NCBI RefSeq assembly: GCF_014200495.1
Contig: NZ_JACHBY010000004.1
Span: 310,001-374,000 of the forward strand
Length of the DNA: 64,000 nt
Source of the DNA: Mucilaginibacter geliditolerans
Lineage (GTDB): Bacteria > Bacteroidota > Bacteroidia > Sphingobacteriales > Sphingobacteriaceae
Direction of reading: 5' to 3'
Shown: piece after piece, positions 16,846 to 26,403 of the stretch
Position numbering within the stretch: position 1 is the first letter of the stretch
Layout: the number at the start of each line of letters is the position of its first letter
Notes under the pieces: model-generated
Told to the model about the DNA's origin: nothing
Seen by the model: the letters and a program-made list of their open reading frames with translations, nothing else
Database searches by the model: none
Program-made: the position numbers and the translations under genes

Positions 16846-18438
16846 ATGACCAGGAATGTTGATTTCCTTGTAGTGGGATCAGGGATAGCCGGATTGAGTT
16901 TTGCACTTAAAGCAGCAAAGCATGGTAAGGTTCTGATAGTTACAAAGGCTAACGAAGACGAATCAAACACTAAGTATGCCCAGGGTGGCGTAGCTGTAGT
17001 TGTGGATAAAAAAGAAGATTCTTTTGAAAAACATATAAATGACACCTTAATATCGGGTGATGGGCTCTGCGACCTTGAAGTTGTGGAAGCCGTAGTAAAA
17101 GAGGGTCCGGAGCGGATTCGCGAGATTATTGATTACGGAACCAATTTTGATAAAACAAATGAAGGTTTTTATGACCTGGCAAAAGAGGGTGGGCATTCTG
17201 AATTCCGTGTATTACATTATAAGGATATTACCGGGTTTGAAATTGAGCGTTCTTTATTAGAAGAGATCCATAAAAACCCTAACATTGAAATCCTAACCCA
17301 TTATTTTGCTGTCGACCTGATAACACAACATCACTTAGGTGATTTTGTGAATAAATCAAGTGACGATATTACCTGTTATGGTATTTACGCTTTAGATACA
17401 CATAATAATACGGTTGATAAGATATTATCTAAAGTAACAGTAATGGCATCAGGTGGTGCAGGCCATATATATTCAATTACTACAAACCCTACTATAGCTA
17501 CCGGTGATGGTATTGCTATGGTTTACCGTGCAAAAGGTAAAGTGCGTAATATGGAGTTTATACAATTCCACCCAACAGCTTTATATAATCCGGGTGAATA
17601 TCCTTCATTCTTAATATCTGAAGCAGTACGTGGTTTTGGTGGTGTATTAAAACGTATTAATGGAGATGAATTTATGCAGGAGTATGATCCGCGTAAATCA
17701 TTAGCACCCAGGGATATTGTTGCGAGGGCAATTGATGCCGAGATCAAAAAATCAGGTGAGGATTATGTTTATTTAGATATCCGCCATCGTAATAAAAAAG
17801 ATATACTGGCACATTTCCCTAATATATATGCTAAGTGTTTAGAGATTGGTATTGATATGACCAAGGATATGATTCCAGTTGCGCCGGCTTGTCATTATAT
17901 GTGCGGTGGTATTATGGTTGATCATGTTGGTAAATCATCTATTTTAAGGTTATATGCCTGCGGCGAATGTTCATCAACAGGCTTGCATGGTGCTAATCGA
18001 TTGGCATCCAATTCGTTACTAGAAGCTTTGGTTTTTGCACACCGTATTTATGAAGATGCTGTAAAGCAATTTGAAAATAATGTGATCCCAGTTGAAATAC
18101 CTGATTGGGATGAGAAAGGTGTACAATTATCAAATGAAGATATCTTGGTAACGCACAATGTTCGTGAAATGCAAAAACTAATGAATGACTATGTAGGTAT
18201 TGTGCGGTCCGATTTCAGGCTGGAACGTGCCATGCGTCGTTTAGGTTTATTATATGAGGAAACGGAAACCTTTTATAAAAAGACCAAACTATCCGTAAAG
18301 CTTTGCGAGCTGCGTAATTTGATACAAGTATCTTATTTAGTGGTAAAATCGGCCATGTTAAGAAAAGAGAGCAGGGGTTTACATTATACTACTGATTACC
18401 CGGTGCATGAAGAGCAGGTGCATGATACTGTGTTTTAA
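16846..18438 (+). CDS. nadB: L-aspartate oxidase
   Basis: A 530-residue flavoprotein. The N-terminal dinucleotide fold is FLVVGSGIAGLSFALKAAKHG, with TKYAQGGVAVVVDKKEDSFEKHINDTL (FAD contact and the family's AQGG), GGHSEFRVLHYKDITG, GFGGVLKRINGDEFM and ACHYMCGGIMVD, then CGECSSTGLHGANRLASNSLLEALVFAHR. It oxidises aspartate to iminoaspartate, the substrate of NadA encoded divergently. A four-helix membrane protein gene follows after 5 bases, possibly co-transcribed. Confidence 0.95.
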   Translation: MTRNVDFLVVGSGIAGLSFALKAAKHGKVLIVTKANEDESNTKYAQGGVAVVVDKKEDSFEKHINDTLISGDGLCDLEVVEAVVKEGPERIREIIDYGTNFDKTNEGFYDLAKEGGHSEFRVLHYKDITGFEIERSLLEEIHKNPNIEILTHYFAVDLITQHHLGDFVNKSSDDITCYGIYALDTHNNTVDKILSKVTVMASGGAGHIYSITTNPTIATGDGIAMVYRAKGKVRNMEFIQFHPTALYNPGEYPSFLISEAVRGFGGVLKRINGDEFMQEYDPRKSLAPRDIVARAIDAEIKKSGEDYVYLDIRHRNKKDILAHFPNIYAKCLEIGIDMTKDMIPVAPACHYMCGGIMVDHVGKSSILRLYACGECSSTGLHGANRLASNSLLEALVFAHRIYEDAVKQFENNVIPVEIPDWDEKGVQLSNEDILVTHNVREMQKLMNDYVGIVRSDFRLERAMRRLGLLYEETETFYKKTKLSVKLCELRNLIQVSYLVVKSAMLRKESRGLHYTTDYPVHEEQVHDTVF

Positions 18439-18443
18439 AGACT

Positions 18444-19007
18444 ATGAGTAAAAAAGATGTATATATAAATACAGTGCTTTTTCTAATATCTGTATTATTA
18501 CTAGGATTGCTTATTTATTGGCAAATCGTTGATGAGTTTCTTATAATTACAGAAACAGTAGCTGTGAGTTTGTTATCAATTAGTTTTATTTTTAAAAGGT
18601 ATGGTTTAAAGAAAATTCAATATGTACTTTTTGTGTTATTAATAATTCTACTTTTTAACCTAATTGATTTTTCCTACACAGCGCATAATGGAGATACATC
18701 AACGACCTATTTTACCAGTAAAACGGTAGTATTTGGGATTAAACCCACTGTTTTTCTAATAATTCTTTGTTTTATATTAGTAAATAATAAGCAGTTTTCT
18801 CATTCAATTAAAAATATATTATACGGATCATCAATTGAACAAAATGAGAAGTTTGATAAGGGTATTTCATTCTATTATGAAAAGTTTAATAGTTACAGTG
18901 ATAACGATTTAAAAGATATTTATAATTTGTATAAAGATTACCCCAAGGAAGCACAAGCTGCTCTTATGAAAATTAAAGAGGAAAGAAGTTTAATTATAGA
19001 ACTTTAA
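18444..19007 (+). CDS. Orphan four-helix membrane protein
   Basis: A 187-residue protein I do not recognise. Hydrophobic segments at about 9-27, 32-50, 59-76 and 97-116 suggest four membrane helices. A charged cytosolic tail of about 65 residues ends KDYPKEAQAALMKIKEERSLIIEL. It is clearly more AT-rich than nadB, its upstream neighbour 5 bases away, and has long Ile/Leu/Phe runs, which may mark a lineage-specific or acquired gene. Its tail resembles short helical sequences in other Bacteroidota hypothetical proteins, but that is only an impression. Function unknown. Confidence 0.75.
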   Translation: MSKKDVYINTVLFLISVLLLGLLIYWQIVDEFLIITETVAVSLLSISFIFKRYGLKKIQYVLFVLLIILLFNLIDFSYTAHNGDTSTTYFTSKTVVFGIKPTVFLIILCFILVNNKQFSHSIKNILYGSSIEQNEKFDKGISFYYEKFNSYSDNDLKDIYNLYKDYPKEAQAALMKIKEERSLIIEL

Positions 19008-19009
19008 AG

Positions 19010-19082
19010 AGCGGAAAACGAGGTTCGAACTCGCGACCTTCAGTTTGGGAAACTGATGCTCTACCAGCTGAGCTATTTCCGC
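19010..19082 (-). tRNA. tRNA-Gly (anticodon CCC)
   Basis: Read on the minus strand: acceptor stem GCGGAAA / TTTCCGC, D arm GCTCAGCTGGTAGAGC, anticodon stem TCAGT / ACTGA with loop TTCCCAA (anticodon CCC), and T arm GTTCGAAC. The discriminator base is T (U73), usual for bacterial tRNA-Gly. The 3' CCA is not encoded and must be added after transcription. It is convergent with the membrane protein gene, whose stop codon lies 3 bases away. Confidence 0.95.
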
Positions 19083-19153
19083 TTTAAAATTTATCAAACA
19101 TAAAAAATTAAAAATCAATAATTCAATAAATCGCTCAATCAATAATTGAATAT

Positions 19154-19666
19154 ATGCCATTGATATTACCAGTAAAAGATAAAAGCCCGGTTTGGGGATC
19201 GGAATGTTTTATAGCTGAAAATGCTACCATTGTTGGTGATGTGGTTATGGGCGATAATTGTTCCGTTTGGTTTAACGCGGTTGTCCGGGGCGATGTGCAT
19301 TATATTAAGATAGGTAACAACACTAATATACAGGATGGGGCTGTGATCCACTGTAGCTACCAGTATGCACCAACAAACATTGGTAACAACGTTTCAATAG
19401 GGCATAACGCGCTGGTACATGGCTGTACGCTGCATGATAATGTATTGGTGGGTATGGGTGCTATTGTGATGGATCACGCCGTTGTAGAGCCGTTTGTTAT
19501 TATAGCAGCAGGTTCAGTTGTGTTAGAGAAAACTATATGTGATTCAGGTTATTTATATGCAGGAACCCCCGCAAAAAAGATAAAGCCAATTACTGATGCC
19601 CAGCGTGAAATGTTAACACGCCTGCCTAATAATTATATTATGTACTCGGGTTGGTTTAAGAAATAG
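19154..19666 (+). CDS. Gamma-carbonic anhydrase family protein
   Basis: A 170-residue left-handed beta-helix hexapeptide-repeat protein of the YrdA/PaaY/CaiE group: IVGDVVMGDNCSVWFNAVVRGDVHYIKIGNNTNIQDGAVIH, then IGNNVSIGHNALVHGC. The three zinc-site histidines are in AVIHC, SIGHN and ALVHG. Bacterial members may hydrate CO2 or have other zinc-dependent activity; activity is not always detected, so the enzymatic role is uncertain. Free-standing, with family B repeat downstream. Confidence 0.92.
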   Translation: MPLILPVKDKSPVWGSECFIAENATIVGDVVMGDNCSVWFNAVVRGDVHYIKIGNNTNIQDGAVIHCSYQYAPTNIGNNVSIGHNALVHGCTLHDNVLVGMGAIVMDHAVVEPFVIIAAGSVVLEKTICDSGYLYAGTPAKKIKPITDAQREMLTRLPNNYIMYSGWFKK

Positions 19667-19679
19667 ATAATTAATAAAT

Positions 19680-19772
19680 CGTCATCCCGAACTTGTTTCG
19701 GGATCACACTGGACAAGCAAATTGCTTGGTGAAGACTTACCATGTGGGGTGCTGAAACAAGTTCAGCATGAC
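19680..19772. repeat. Palindromic intergenic repeat, family B copy 2
   Basis: Starts CGTCATCCCGAACTTGTTTC and ends with GTGCTGAAACAAGTTCAGCATGAC. Compared with the copy at 7093-7182, the spacing is nearly the same and stem bases change in compensating pairs (CCGAA/TTCGG versus CTGAA/TTCAG). Situated between the convergent carbonic-anhydrase-like gene and the Ig-like lipoprotein gene. Confidence 0.8.
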
Positions 19773-19787
19773 AATGAGTTGTTGTTA

Positions 19788-21428
19788 TTATTGTACTACA
19801 ACCTCCCTCGGTATATCCAGCTTATCTTCCGCATCCCAGTTAGGACGCAGCGTTATTTCTGTAGGATCTATCCAGATGTTTTCAGGGTATAGCCTCTTTT
19901 TTACATTACCGGTATCCCATTTACCGTTACGATTATTATCATAAATAACCCTTATATGGTATTTTCCCGTCAGGTAATTCTTGTAAATTATATTGCCGTT
20001 TTTACTTATCGGATAGCTGTTCAATATATTCTTATTATCCTGGTAAAACTGAACTATATATTGTTTTGATGTATCAGGCACTGTTACATGCAACGTTAGT
20101 GTACTGTAATTCTCAGCCTTATCAACAGTGAACGATTTTACATACCTTATATTTTTTTGACCATAAATGCTGGTAAATGCTCCCGGCTCAATATCAATAA
20201 TGTATTTGGCATCCTGTTTCCAATGGTATTTTACAGTAAACTTCCTGGTACCTGATGTATCCTTAACCAGGTTAAAAGTTACAGAAGTTGAATCTTCGCT
20301 TAAAGTAATTTGTGATTCATCTACATTATCTATTGGCGCTGTTGAGGTTATTAGGAGGTCTGTATAAGGTTTTATTTTATTATTGGCACCACTGCTCAAT
20401 ACAAATGTAAAGTCCTTTTTAAAGGTCTCTTTCCTGCCTTTTTCTTTTGTTACAGTATCAATAGGTTTGCCATTATCCAGTACAGCTACACTTAATGAGT
20501 CAAAATCCATATTTTTCATGTAAAGCCTGGCCGTGTCATTTGTTTTACTGAACTCTACTATTTTTAAATTATCGAAAGTTGGCGGATAAATAACTTTTAA
20601 TGATGGATTAGTAAGCTTTTTATTAAACACCATAAATAGTTTACCGTCCTGATCAAATTTCTTTTCAACCATCCTAAACTTTTGCGGGTCTTGCTGAAAT
20701 AGGGATAGTTTTATATCTGAGGTATCTGAATAAAGATGTACAGGTTTTTTTAGGAAAGCAATCAGTTCATCATCTTTATCATAGATCCTGTCGGGAGCGG
20801 ATTCTTTTAAAGCATATATAGTGTAATCACCGTCATGCAGGTTGTTTAATGAGAAATTGCCCGCGGTATCAGTAGTGGCATAAATTGTGGGTTTCTTTTT
20901 ACCAAAATATACAGAGTCCTTATCCATCGGGAAAAGCATAACCGTTACGTCCTTCTCTCTTTGCTGCGTTAAGGAGTTGGTAACATTACCCGATACACTG
21001 AGTGAATCGATATGCGGGCCTGTCGAAAATACATAAGTAAAGTTTTTTAAAGTATTGCCTTCATTAACATCCTGTATAGCCTTGCCAAAGTTGATGACGT
21101 AAGTTGTATTTTTTTGAAGTGTATCTTTAAAATTTATCACCAGGCTTTTGTCTTTGATTTTAAATTCAGCTGGTTTGTCCTGCACGGGGCTCATGGATAT
21201 TTCTGTAAATTGATTATTCAATTTAAAATACTCGTCGAAATCCAGTCGCACAGTTTTTGCCGCAAAGTGTCGCGTCATGTTTGGAGGGGTAGCCTTCACT
21301 AATCGGGGAGGGGTTACATCTTTTGGCCCACCATGAGGTAATTGCTGACTCGCGCACCCAAAAATCATTAAAACTATAGCCACAAACAGTAAATTTTTAT
21401 AAAAAAACGGCTCCCTTTTATTTAACAT
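19788..21428 (-). CDS. Ig-like domain lipoprotein (SbsA/Big_5 type)
   Basis: A 546-residue lipoprotein (VLMIFGC, Cys25). GGPKDVTPPRLVKATPPNMTRHFAAKTVRLDFDEYF is the start of an SbsA-like Ig domain (about 30-135, ending YVFSTGP). A carboxypeptidase-regulatory-like beta domain follows (about 140-210, with TTDTAGNFSLNNLHDGDYTIYAL), and two or three more beta-rich modules run to the C-terminus. Proteins of this type are frequent in Bacteroidota near mnmG; the molecular role is not established. Surface or periplasmic localisation is inferred from the lipobox. Confidence 0.88.
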   Translation of the reverse strand: MLNKREPFFYKNLLFVAIVLMIFGCASQQLPHGGPKDVTPPRLVKATPPNMTRHFAAKTVRLDFDEYFKLNNQFTEISMSPVQDKPAEFKIKDKSLVINFKDTLQKNTTYVINFGKAIQDVNEGNTLKNFTYVFSTGPHIDSLSVSGNVTNSLTQQREKDVTVMLFPMDKDSVYFGKKKPTIYATTDTAGNFSLNNLHDGDYTIYALKESAPDRIYDKDDELIAFLKKPVHLYSDTSDIKLSLFQQDPQKFRMVEKKFDQDGKLFMVFNKKLTNPSLKVIYPPTFDNLKIVEFSKTNDTARLYMKNMDFDSLSVAVLDNGKPIDTVTKEKGRKETFKKDFTFVLSSGANNKIKPYTDLLITSTAPIDNVDESQITLSEDSTSVTFNLVKDTSGTRKFTVKYHWKQDAKYIIDIEPGAFTSIYGQKNIRYVKSFTVDKAENYSTLTLHVTVPDTSKQYIVQFYQDNKNILNSYPISKNGNIIYKNYLTGKYHIRVIYDNNRNGKWDTGNVKKRLYPENIWIDPTEITLRPNWDAEDKLDIPREVVVQ

Positions 21429-21545
21429 GGTTTTTATAGGCTATAATCGATTTTTAGTTTTTGACAATGATTGATATTCGAAATTAAAAATAATGGCTCT
21501 AATCGCAAATTTTTATATTTAATTGATATACAGTTAATTATAAGC

Positions 21546-23408
21546 TTATCTTGACATATGAACCATTAAAACAGAAATATCAGACGGTGAAACGCCCGAA
21601 ATCCGAGATGCCTGGCCCAAAGTGCGTGGTTTTATCTTCATTAGTTTTTCGCGTGCTTCTTTTGAAAGCGACTGCAGGGTGTGATAATCGAACGCTGCAT
21701 TTATTTCACGGTCCTCCATTTTTTTCATGCGATCAACAATGTCCATTTCCTTTTCAAAATAACTCTCATATTTAATTTTTATTTCAGCCTGCTCAACAGT
21801 TTCTTTGTCATATTTTGATAAGAGCTCATCAAGCGCTGAATCAGCCTTTCTCAGATCAGTAAACGCAACCTGCGGCCGGCTCAATAAATTAAATAATTTG
21901 GCACCTTGTGAAATTGGGCTGGTCTCTAACGATTCTAATAAGGTGTTCACATTTGCCGGATCGATAGATCTTGCTTTTGTATAAGCAACAATATCATCAG
22001 AGTTTTTGATCTTATTATTCACTTTCTCTAAACGCTCATCATTAATCAAGCCCAGATCATGGCCAATCGGACTTAACCTGATATCAGCATTATCCTGACG
22101 GAGTAATAGGCGATGTTCAGCTCTTGAAGTAAACATGCGGTAGGGTTCTTCAGTACCTTTAGTAACCAGGTCATCAATCAATACACCAATATATGATTCT
22201 GATCTTTTCAATATCAATTCATGTTTATCGTTGATCTTTTGATGCGCATTGATACCAGCCATAAAGCCTTGCGATGCTGCTTCCTCGTAACCCGTTGTGC
22301 CGTTTATCTGTCCTGCAAAATATAGGTTACTGATAAGCTTGGTTTCAAGCGTTAAACTCAATTGGGTAGGAGGGAAGAAATCATATTCAATAGCATAACC
22401 AGGACGGAACATTTTTACAGTTTCAAAACCTGGTATTTGGGTCAATGCTTTGTACTGAATTTCTTCAGGTAATGAAGTAGAGAAACCATTTACATAGATC
22501 TCAACGGTGTTCCATCCTTCAGGTTCAACAAATATTTGGTGGCGATCGCGCTCTGCAAAGCGGTTTATCTTGTCTTCAATTGATGGACAGTATCTCGGGC
22601 CAAGACCTTTAATCCTGCCGGTAAACATCGGTGATCTTTCAAAGCCTTCTTTCAATGTTTCATGCACCTTACTATTGGTATAAGTTATCCAGCAGCAACG
22701 TTGATCGTTGGCAAGTTCTACATCAGTATAAGAGAAGCGGCCACGTTCTTCATCGCCCCATTGCTCTTCCATTAATGAATAGTTCAGGCTTCTGCCATCC
22801 ACACGGGGTGGGGTACCCGTCTTCATTCTACCCGATTCAAAACCCAGTTCAACCAATTGCTCAGTTAAACCTGTTGCTGCCTTCTCACCAGTGCGGCCAC
22901 CGCCAAAACGTTTCTCTCCAATATGTATTACACCGTTTAAGAATGTACCATTTGTTAGTACTACCGAATCAGCTTCTATCTCTATACCTATAGATGTTTT
23001 AACACCACAAATAGTATTGTTCTTTACCAATAAGGATGTAACAGTATCCTGCCAGAAATCAACGTTGGGTGTTCTTTCCAGAGCTAAACGCCATTCCTCG
23101 GCAAAGCGCGCACGGTCACTTTGTGCACGCGGGCTCCACATAGCAGGGCCTTTCGACTTATTCAGCATGCGAAACTGAAGGGATGTTTTATCAGTGATGA
23201 TACCTGAATATCCACCCATGGCATCAATCTCACGCACTATCTGCCCTTTGGCAACACCACCCATTGCAGGGTTACAGCTCATCTGTGCTATAGTACCCAT
23301 ATTCATGGTGATCAATAATACAGATGAACCCAAATTGGCTGCTGCCGCCGCTGCTTCGCAACCGGCATGGCCAGCGCCAACTACTATTACATTATACTTC
23401 TTAAACAT
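21546..23408 (-). CDS. mnmG: tRNA uridine-5-carboxymethylaminomethyl(34) synthesis enzyme MnmG (GidA)
   Basis: A 620-residue protein of normal length. N-terminal FAD fold [26 protein letters not shown], then [98 protein letters not shown] and the C-terminal [20 protein letters not shown]. With MnmE it installs the cmnm5 group on U34 of certain tRNAs. In many bacteria gidA lies near the origin with parAB; here the three parS-like sites lie just upstream. Confidence 0.96.
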   Translation of the reverse strand: MFKKYNVIVVGAGHAGCEAAAAAANLGSSVLLITMNMGTIAQMSCNPAMGGVAKGQIVREIDAMGGYSGIITDKTSLQFRMLNKSKGPAMWSPRAQSDRARFAEEWRLALERTPNVDFWQDTVTSLLVKNNTICGVKTSIGIEIEADSVVLTNGTFLNGVIHIGEKRFGGGRTGEKAATGLTEQLVELGFESGRMKTGTPPRVDGRSLNYSLMEEQWGDEERGRFSYTDVELANDQRCCWITYTNSKVHETLKEGFERSPMFTGRIKGLGPRYCPSIEDKINRFAERDRHQIFVEPEGWNTVEIYVNGFSTSLPEEIQYKALTQIPGFETVKMFRPGYAIEYDFFPPTQLSLTLETKLISNLYFAGQINGTTGYEEAASQGFMAGINAHQKINDKHELILKRSESYIGVLIDDLVTKGTEEPYRMFTSRAEHRLLLRQDNADIRLSPIGHDLGLINDERLEKVNNKIKNSDDIVAYTKARSIDPANVNTLLESLETSPISQGAKLFNLLSRPQVAFTDLRKADSALDELLSKYDKETVEQAEIKIKYESYFEKEMDIVDRMKKMEDREINAAFDYHTLQSLSKEAREKLMKIKPRTLGQASRISGVSPSDISVLMVHMSR

Positions 23409-23465
23409 GGCTATTTACCTATAAATCGCTCTGTGTTCAGAACGTTATTCTTATTGTTTTATTGA

Positions 23466-23481
23466 TGTTCCACGTGAAACA
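23466..23481 (+). promoter_or_regulatory. parS-like site 1
   Basis: TGTTCCACGTGAAACA is an exact match to the bacterial chromosomal parS consensus (TGTTNCACGTGAAACA). Flanking TTGA and TCAA extend the dyad to 24 bp. ParB binds such sites to organise and segregate the origin region. Confidence 0.9.
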
Positions 23482-23521
23482 TCAATGGTTATTCTTTATT
23501 AGATATATCTTTTGATGTGTA

Positions 23522-23537
23522 TGTTCCACGTGAAACA
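23522..23537 (+). promoter_or_regulatory. parS-like site 2
   Basis: A second exact TGTTCCACGTGAAACA, 56 bases after the first and in the same orientation. It lies in the spacer between mnmG and the small membrane protein gene. Confidence 0.9.
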
Positions 23538-23547
23538 TGGAATAAAG

Positions 23548-23802
23548 TTATTTATCGTTACCCGATGTTTCACGTGGAACTTTAAATAATGACACCAAAG
23601 CTACAAGCGACCATATGCTTTCTAACACCACAAACGGATAAAATTTTATCAGGTATGATGAGAAACAGCATATAGCTGCACCTAAGAAATTCATAAAGAT
23701 ATATACCTTACTTGAAGTAGGTAATTTCTTATATAAATTCAAAAGAAAGGCTATTAAAAGTATAATAACACCTATTGAAGCTATGATATCCGAAGCTTTC
23801 AT
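23548..23802 (-). CDS. Small membrane protein, CBU_0592-like
   Basis: An 84-residue protein with three hydrophobic segments (about 6-24, 33-52, 57-74). The layout DIIASIGVIILLIAFLLNLYKKL, then VYIFMNFLGAAICCFSSYL and FVVLESIWSLVALVSLFK, resembles the CBU_0592-like small membrane domain. The role of this family is unknown. It starts 1 base after the ABC-F stop codon, so the two are co-transcribed, and its 3' end contains a parS-like site. Confidence 0.8.
   Translation of the reverse strand: MKASDIIASIGVIILLIAFLLNLYKKLPTSSKVYIFMNFLGAAICCFSSYLIKFYPFVVLESIWSLVALVSLFKVPRETSGNDK
23566..23581 (-). promoter_or_regulatory. parS-like site 3 (15/16, inverted)
   Basis: Read on the minus strand this is AGTTCCACGTGAAACA, one base from the consensus. 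It lies within the 3' end of the small membrane protein gene (23548-23802), so the site is kept inside coding sequence. Confidence 0.85.
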
Positions 23803-25665
23803 TTATGATTCTTTTAGTTCAGTTAACTCTATCCATCGGATGCTTTTTTCATCAAGCTGACCGTTTAGTGTGTTGATTTTATCCAGTATCTCATTCAGTT
23901 TGCTGTTATCAATACCCGCTGTATCCAGCTGCTTATTGCAAGCCAATAGCTGGTTTTCAATCTTAGCAATCTCTTGCTCGAGGGTTTCCAGCTCCTTTGT
24001 TTCCTTAAAACTTAGCTTGCTTTTCTTGGCCTGAACAGGTTGGGAGACTGCAACAGTTGGATTTTTCTTTTGCTGGCGGGCTTCTTCCTGCTCAATACGG
24101 TATGATGAATAATTGCCATTATATATGCGTACATGGCCTTTTTCTTCCACAATAAACAACTGATCGGTTAACTTATCCAGCAAATACCTATCATGCGATA
24201 CCATCATTAATACGCCACCATAGTTGGTCAGGAACTCTTCAAGTACGTTTAGTGTATCAATATCCAGATCATTAGTAGGCTCATCCAGTATCAGGAAGTT
24301 AGGATTCTTCATCAGGATACTCATTAATTGCAGCCTTTTTTTCTCGCCACCACTTAAATTGGCAATAAAACCATACTGTTTAGCAGGCGGAAAAAGGAAC
24401 AAAGTGAGCAGGGCAGAGGCTGAAATCGTCTTCCCGTCAGCCATAGTAATAAACTCGGCTACATTTTTAACTACATCAATTACACGCTCATCATCCTTAA
24501 AGGTAATACCCGCCTGGTGGAAATAGCCCATTACGGTAGTTTCCCCTGTTTCAATAGTGCCTTTATCGGGTTGCAGCGCACTGGTTATCATGTTCAGCAG
24601 GGTGGATTTCCCACTGCCGTTCTTGCCAGCTAAGCCAATACGATCACCTTTTTTGAATACATAGCTAAAGTTATCGGTATAAGTAATGCCGTTAAAAGCC
24701 TTGCTAATGTGGTGCAGTTCCATGATCTTGTTGCCCTGACGCGCTGTTTTTACGCTCAGTTCAACCTTTTCCTTAATGCCGGTATTCTTTGTTTTCTCTT
24801 CAAGATCATAAAAAGCATCAATACGCGCCTTTGATTTTGTGCCACGGGCTTGTGGTTGCCTGCGCATCCACTCCAGTTCCTTCTTTAATAAGTTGCTGTT
24901 TTTTTGGAATTGGGCCTCATCGGCGCTTTCGCGTTCGGCCTTTTTCTCGAGGTAATAACCATAGTTACCTACATAAGGAACCATTTTACCACGGTCAATC
25001 TCCAATATTTCGTTACAAACATTATCCAGGAAATACCTGTCGTGCGTAACCATCAGTATGGTTTTCGATCCTTCGGTCAGTAATTTCTCCAGCCATTCAA
25101 TAGTATCAATATCCAAATGGTTGGTAGGCTCATCCAAAATATAGATATCCGGATCTTCAATAAGTAAGCGGGCCAGGGCCAAACGCTTCTTTTGTCCGCC
25201 TGATAAAGTATCTATATGCTGATTCAGGTGATGAATATCCAACCTTCCTAAAATAGTTTTGATCTTATATTCATACTCCCAGGCATCCACATCGCCCAGT
25301 TCTTCCATTGCTTTATCAATAGCTTTGGCATTATCGGGGTCATTTTCCAGCAATTCTTCGTATTTTCTGATGGCTTGCTGCTGCACATTATCAGCATGAA
25401 AAATATAATCGCTGATAGAAACAGCATTTTTAAAGTGCGGATCCTGCTCCAAATAGCCCAGCCTCAAATCACGACTACGTACTACTTTACCCTCAGTTGG
25501 TAAAAACTCACCAGCCAAAAGCTTTAACAGGGTTGATTTTCCTGCACCATTAATGCCCACCAGTGCAACCCTGCGCCCGCGGTTAATACCAATGGTTACA
25601 TTTTTAAACAACCACTTATCATGAAAAGAATGACCGAGATTCTCGGCTGAAATATAAGTACTCAC
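23803..25665 (-). CDS. ABC-F family ATPase (Uup-like)
   Basis: A 620-residue soluble protein with two ABC domains and no membrane segment. Walker A motifs: GINGAGKSTLLKLLAG and GKNGSGKSTLLNMI. Signatures: LSGGQKKRLALARLL and LSGGEKKRLQLMSIL. Walker B: LDEPTNHLDIDTIEW and LDEPTNDLDIDTLNV. An interdomain linker and a C-terminal coiled coil (about 545-615) suggest the Uup subgroup. ABC-F proteins act on ribosomes, and some protect from antibiotics or aid branched DNA handling; which applies here is not determined. The start codon overlaps the upstream gene end by 4 bases. Confidence 0.93.
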   Translation of the reverse strand: MSTYISAENLGHSFHDKWLFKNVTIGINRGRRVALVGINGAGKSTLLKLLAGEFLPTEGKVVRSRDLRLGYLEQDPHFKNAVSISDYIFHADNVQQQAIRKYEELLENDPDNAKAIDKAMEELGDVDAWEYEYKIKTILGRLDIHHLNQHIDTLSGGQKKRLALARLLIEDPDIYILDEPTNHLDIDTIEWLEKLLTEGSKTILMVTHDRYFLDNVCNEILEIDRGKMVPYVGNYGYYLEKKAERESADEAQFQKNSNLLKKELEWMRRQPQARGTKSKARIDAFYDLEEKTKNTGIKEKVELSVKTARQGNKIMELHHISKAFNGITYTDNFSYVFKKGDRIGLAGKNGSGKSTLLNMITSALQPDKGTIETGETTVMGYFHQAGITFKDDERVIDVVKNVAEFITMADGKTISASALLTLFLFPPAKQYGFIANLSGGEKKRLQLMSILMKNPNFLILDEPTNDLDIDTLNVLEEFLTNYGGVLMMVSHDRYLLDKLTDQLFIVEEKGHVRIYNGNYSSYRIEQEEARQQKKNPTVAVSQPVQAKKSKLSFKETKELETLEQEIAKIENQLLACNKQLDTAGIDNSKLNEILDKINTLNGQLDEKSIRWIELTELKES

Positions 25666-26318
25666 GCTATTTGTTTTATATTATCGGAGGGATGTATAAA
25701 TATGCCCTCTTTGTTATTAATCGATTCTTTGAACATAGCCATTGCAATAGTTTGCGCCGGTATGCTCCTGTATTTTTTTAGACTCCCAAATAATAAAGGA
25801 TCAATTGCCTTCATTATCGGGGTTATTATCTTTTCAGCAAGTCTGTGCTCTTTTCTATCGCCGGTTATTAATGACGGTTGGTAGATGTGCACAGTTTTTA
25901 ATCCAACTTTCTCAATATCCTCTTCCGTTTCGCCTTTTAGTTTGAGGTAAAAGGCTGATGATTTTGCATCGGCACCGAGTGATGATACCAGATGAAATTG
26001 CTTAACGCCATTTTTCAATCCTAATTGTGCCAGCTTAACCGGATAATCATGATCTATTTTACGATAGACGGTCTTATCCGGTGTTTTGTTATTCGTTGTA
26101 CCCAGGCAACTGAATATAGCATGACCAGATATATCATCAGCATAATTATCCAACTGATCATAATCAATTACCAGTTCCTTTAATTTTGCGTGCTGAATAC
26201 CTGTTGTTTTCCTAGCTAAAATTACAACTTCGGCGTACTCCGGCTGGTTTAGCAGGATAGTTAATAATTTACTGCCAATTAGTCCGCTTGCGCCCGCAAT
26301 TATAGCTTTATATGCCAT
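25662..26318 (-). CDS. NAD(P)H-binding Rossmann protein (atypical SDR, HTATIP2-like)
   Basis: About 218 residues starting MAYKAIIAGASGLIGSKLL, a clear Rossmann glycine motif, then AIFSCLGTTNNKTPDKTVYRKIDHDYPVKLAQLGLKNGVKQFHLVSSLGA and YLKLKGETEEDIEKVGLKTVHIYQPSLITGDRKEHRLAEK, which place it with atypical SDR/NmrA-like proteins near HTATIP2 and YwnB. No catalytic tyrosine with a full YxxxK; YLKLKGE fills that place. The longer open frame adds 29 residues at the front that do not resemble the family, so I chose the ATG at 26318. It overlaps the ABC-F gene by 4 bases. Role unknown. Confidence 0.85.
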   Translation of the reverse strand: MAYKAIIAGASGLIGSKLLTILLNQPEYAEVVILARKTTGIQHAKLKELVIDYDQLDNYADDISGHAIFSCLGTTNNKTPDKTVYRKIDHDYPVKLAQLGLKNGVKQFHLVSSLGADAKSSAFYLKLKGETEEDIEKVGLKTVHIYQPSLITGDRKEHRLAEKIITPIMKAIDPLLFGSLKKYRSIPAQTIAMAMFKESINNKEGIFIHPSDNIKQIA

Positions 26319-26403
26319 GTTTAAACAAATTTCCTTGCAAAAATACATATAATTAATATATGGAATAAAAATTGCATGTTTAAACATATAAACAACAATA
26401 ATC

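Noticed and set aside
23409..23547. Possible oriC beside the parS-like cluster
   Set aside because: I saw no cluster of DnaA boxes (TTATNCACA), no dnaA/dnaN/gyrB and no AT-rich unwinding element there. parS alone does not define the origin.
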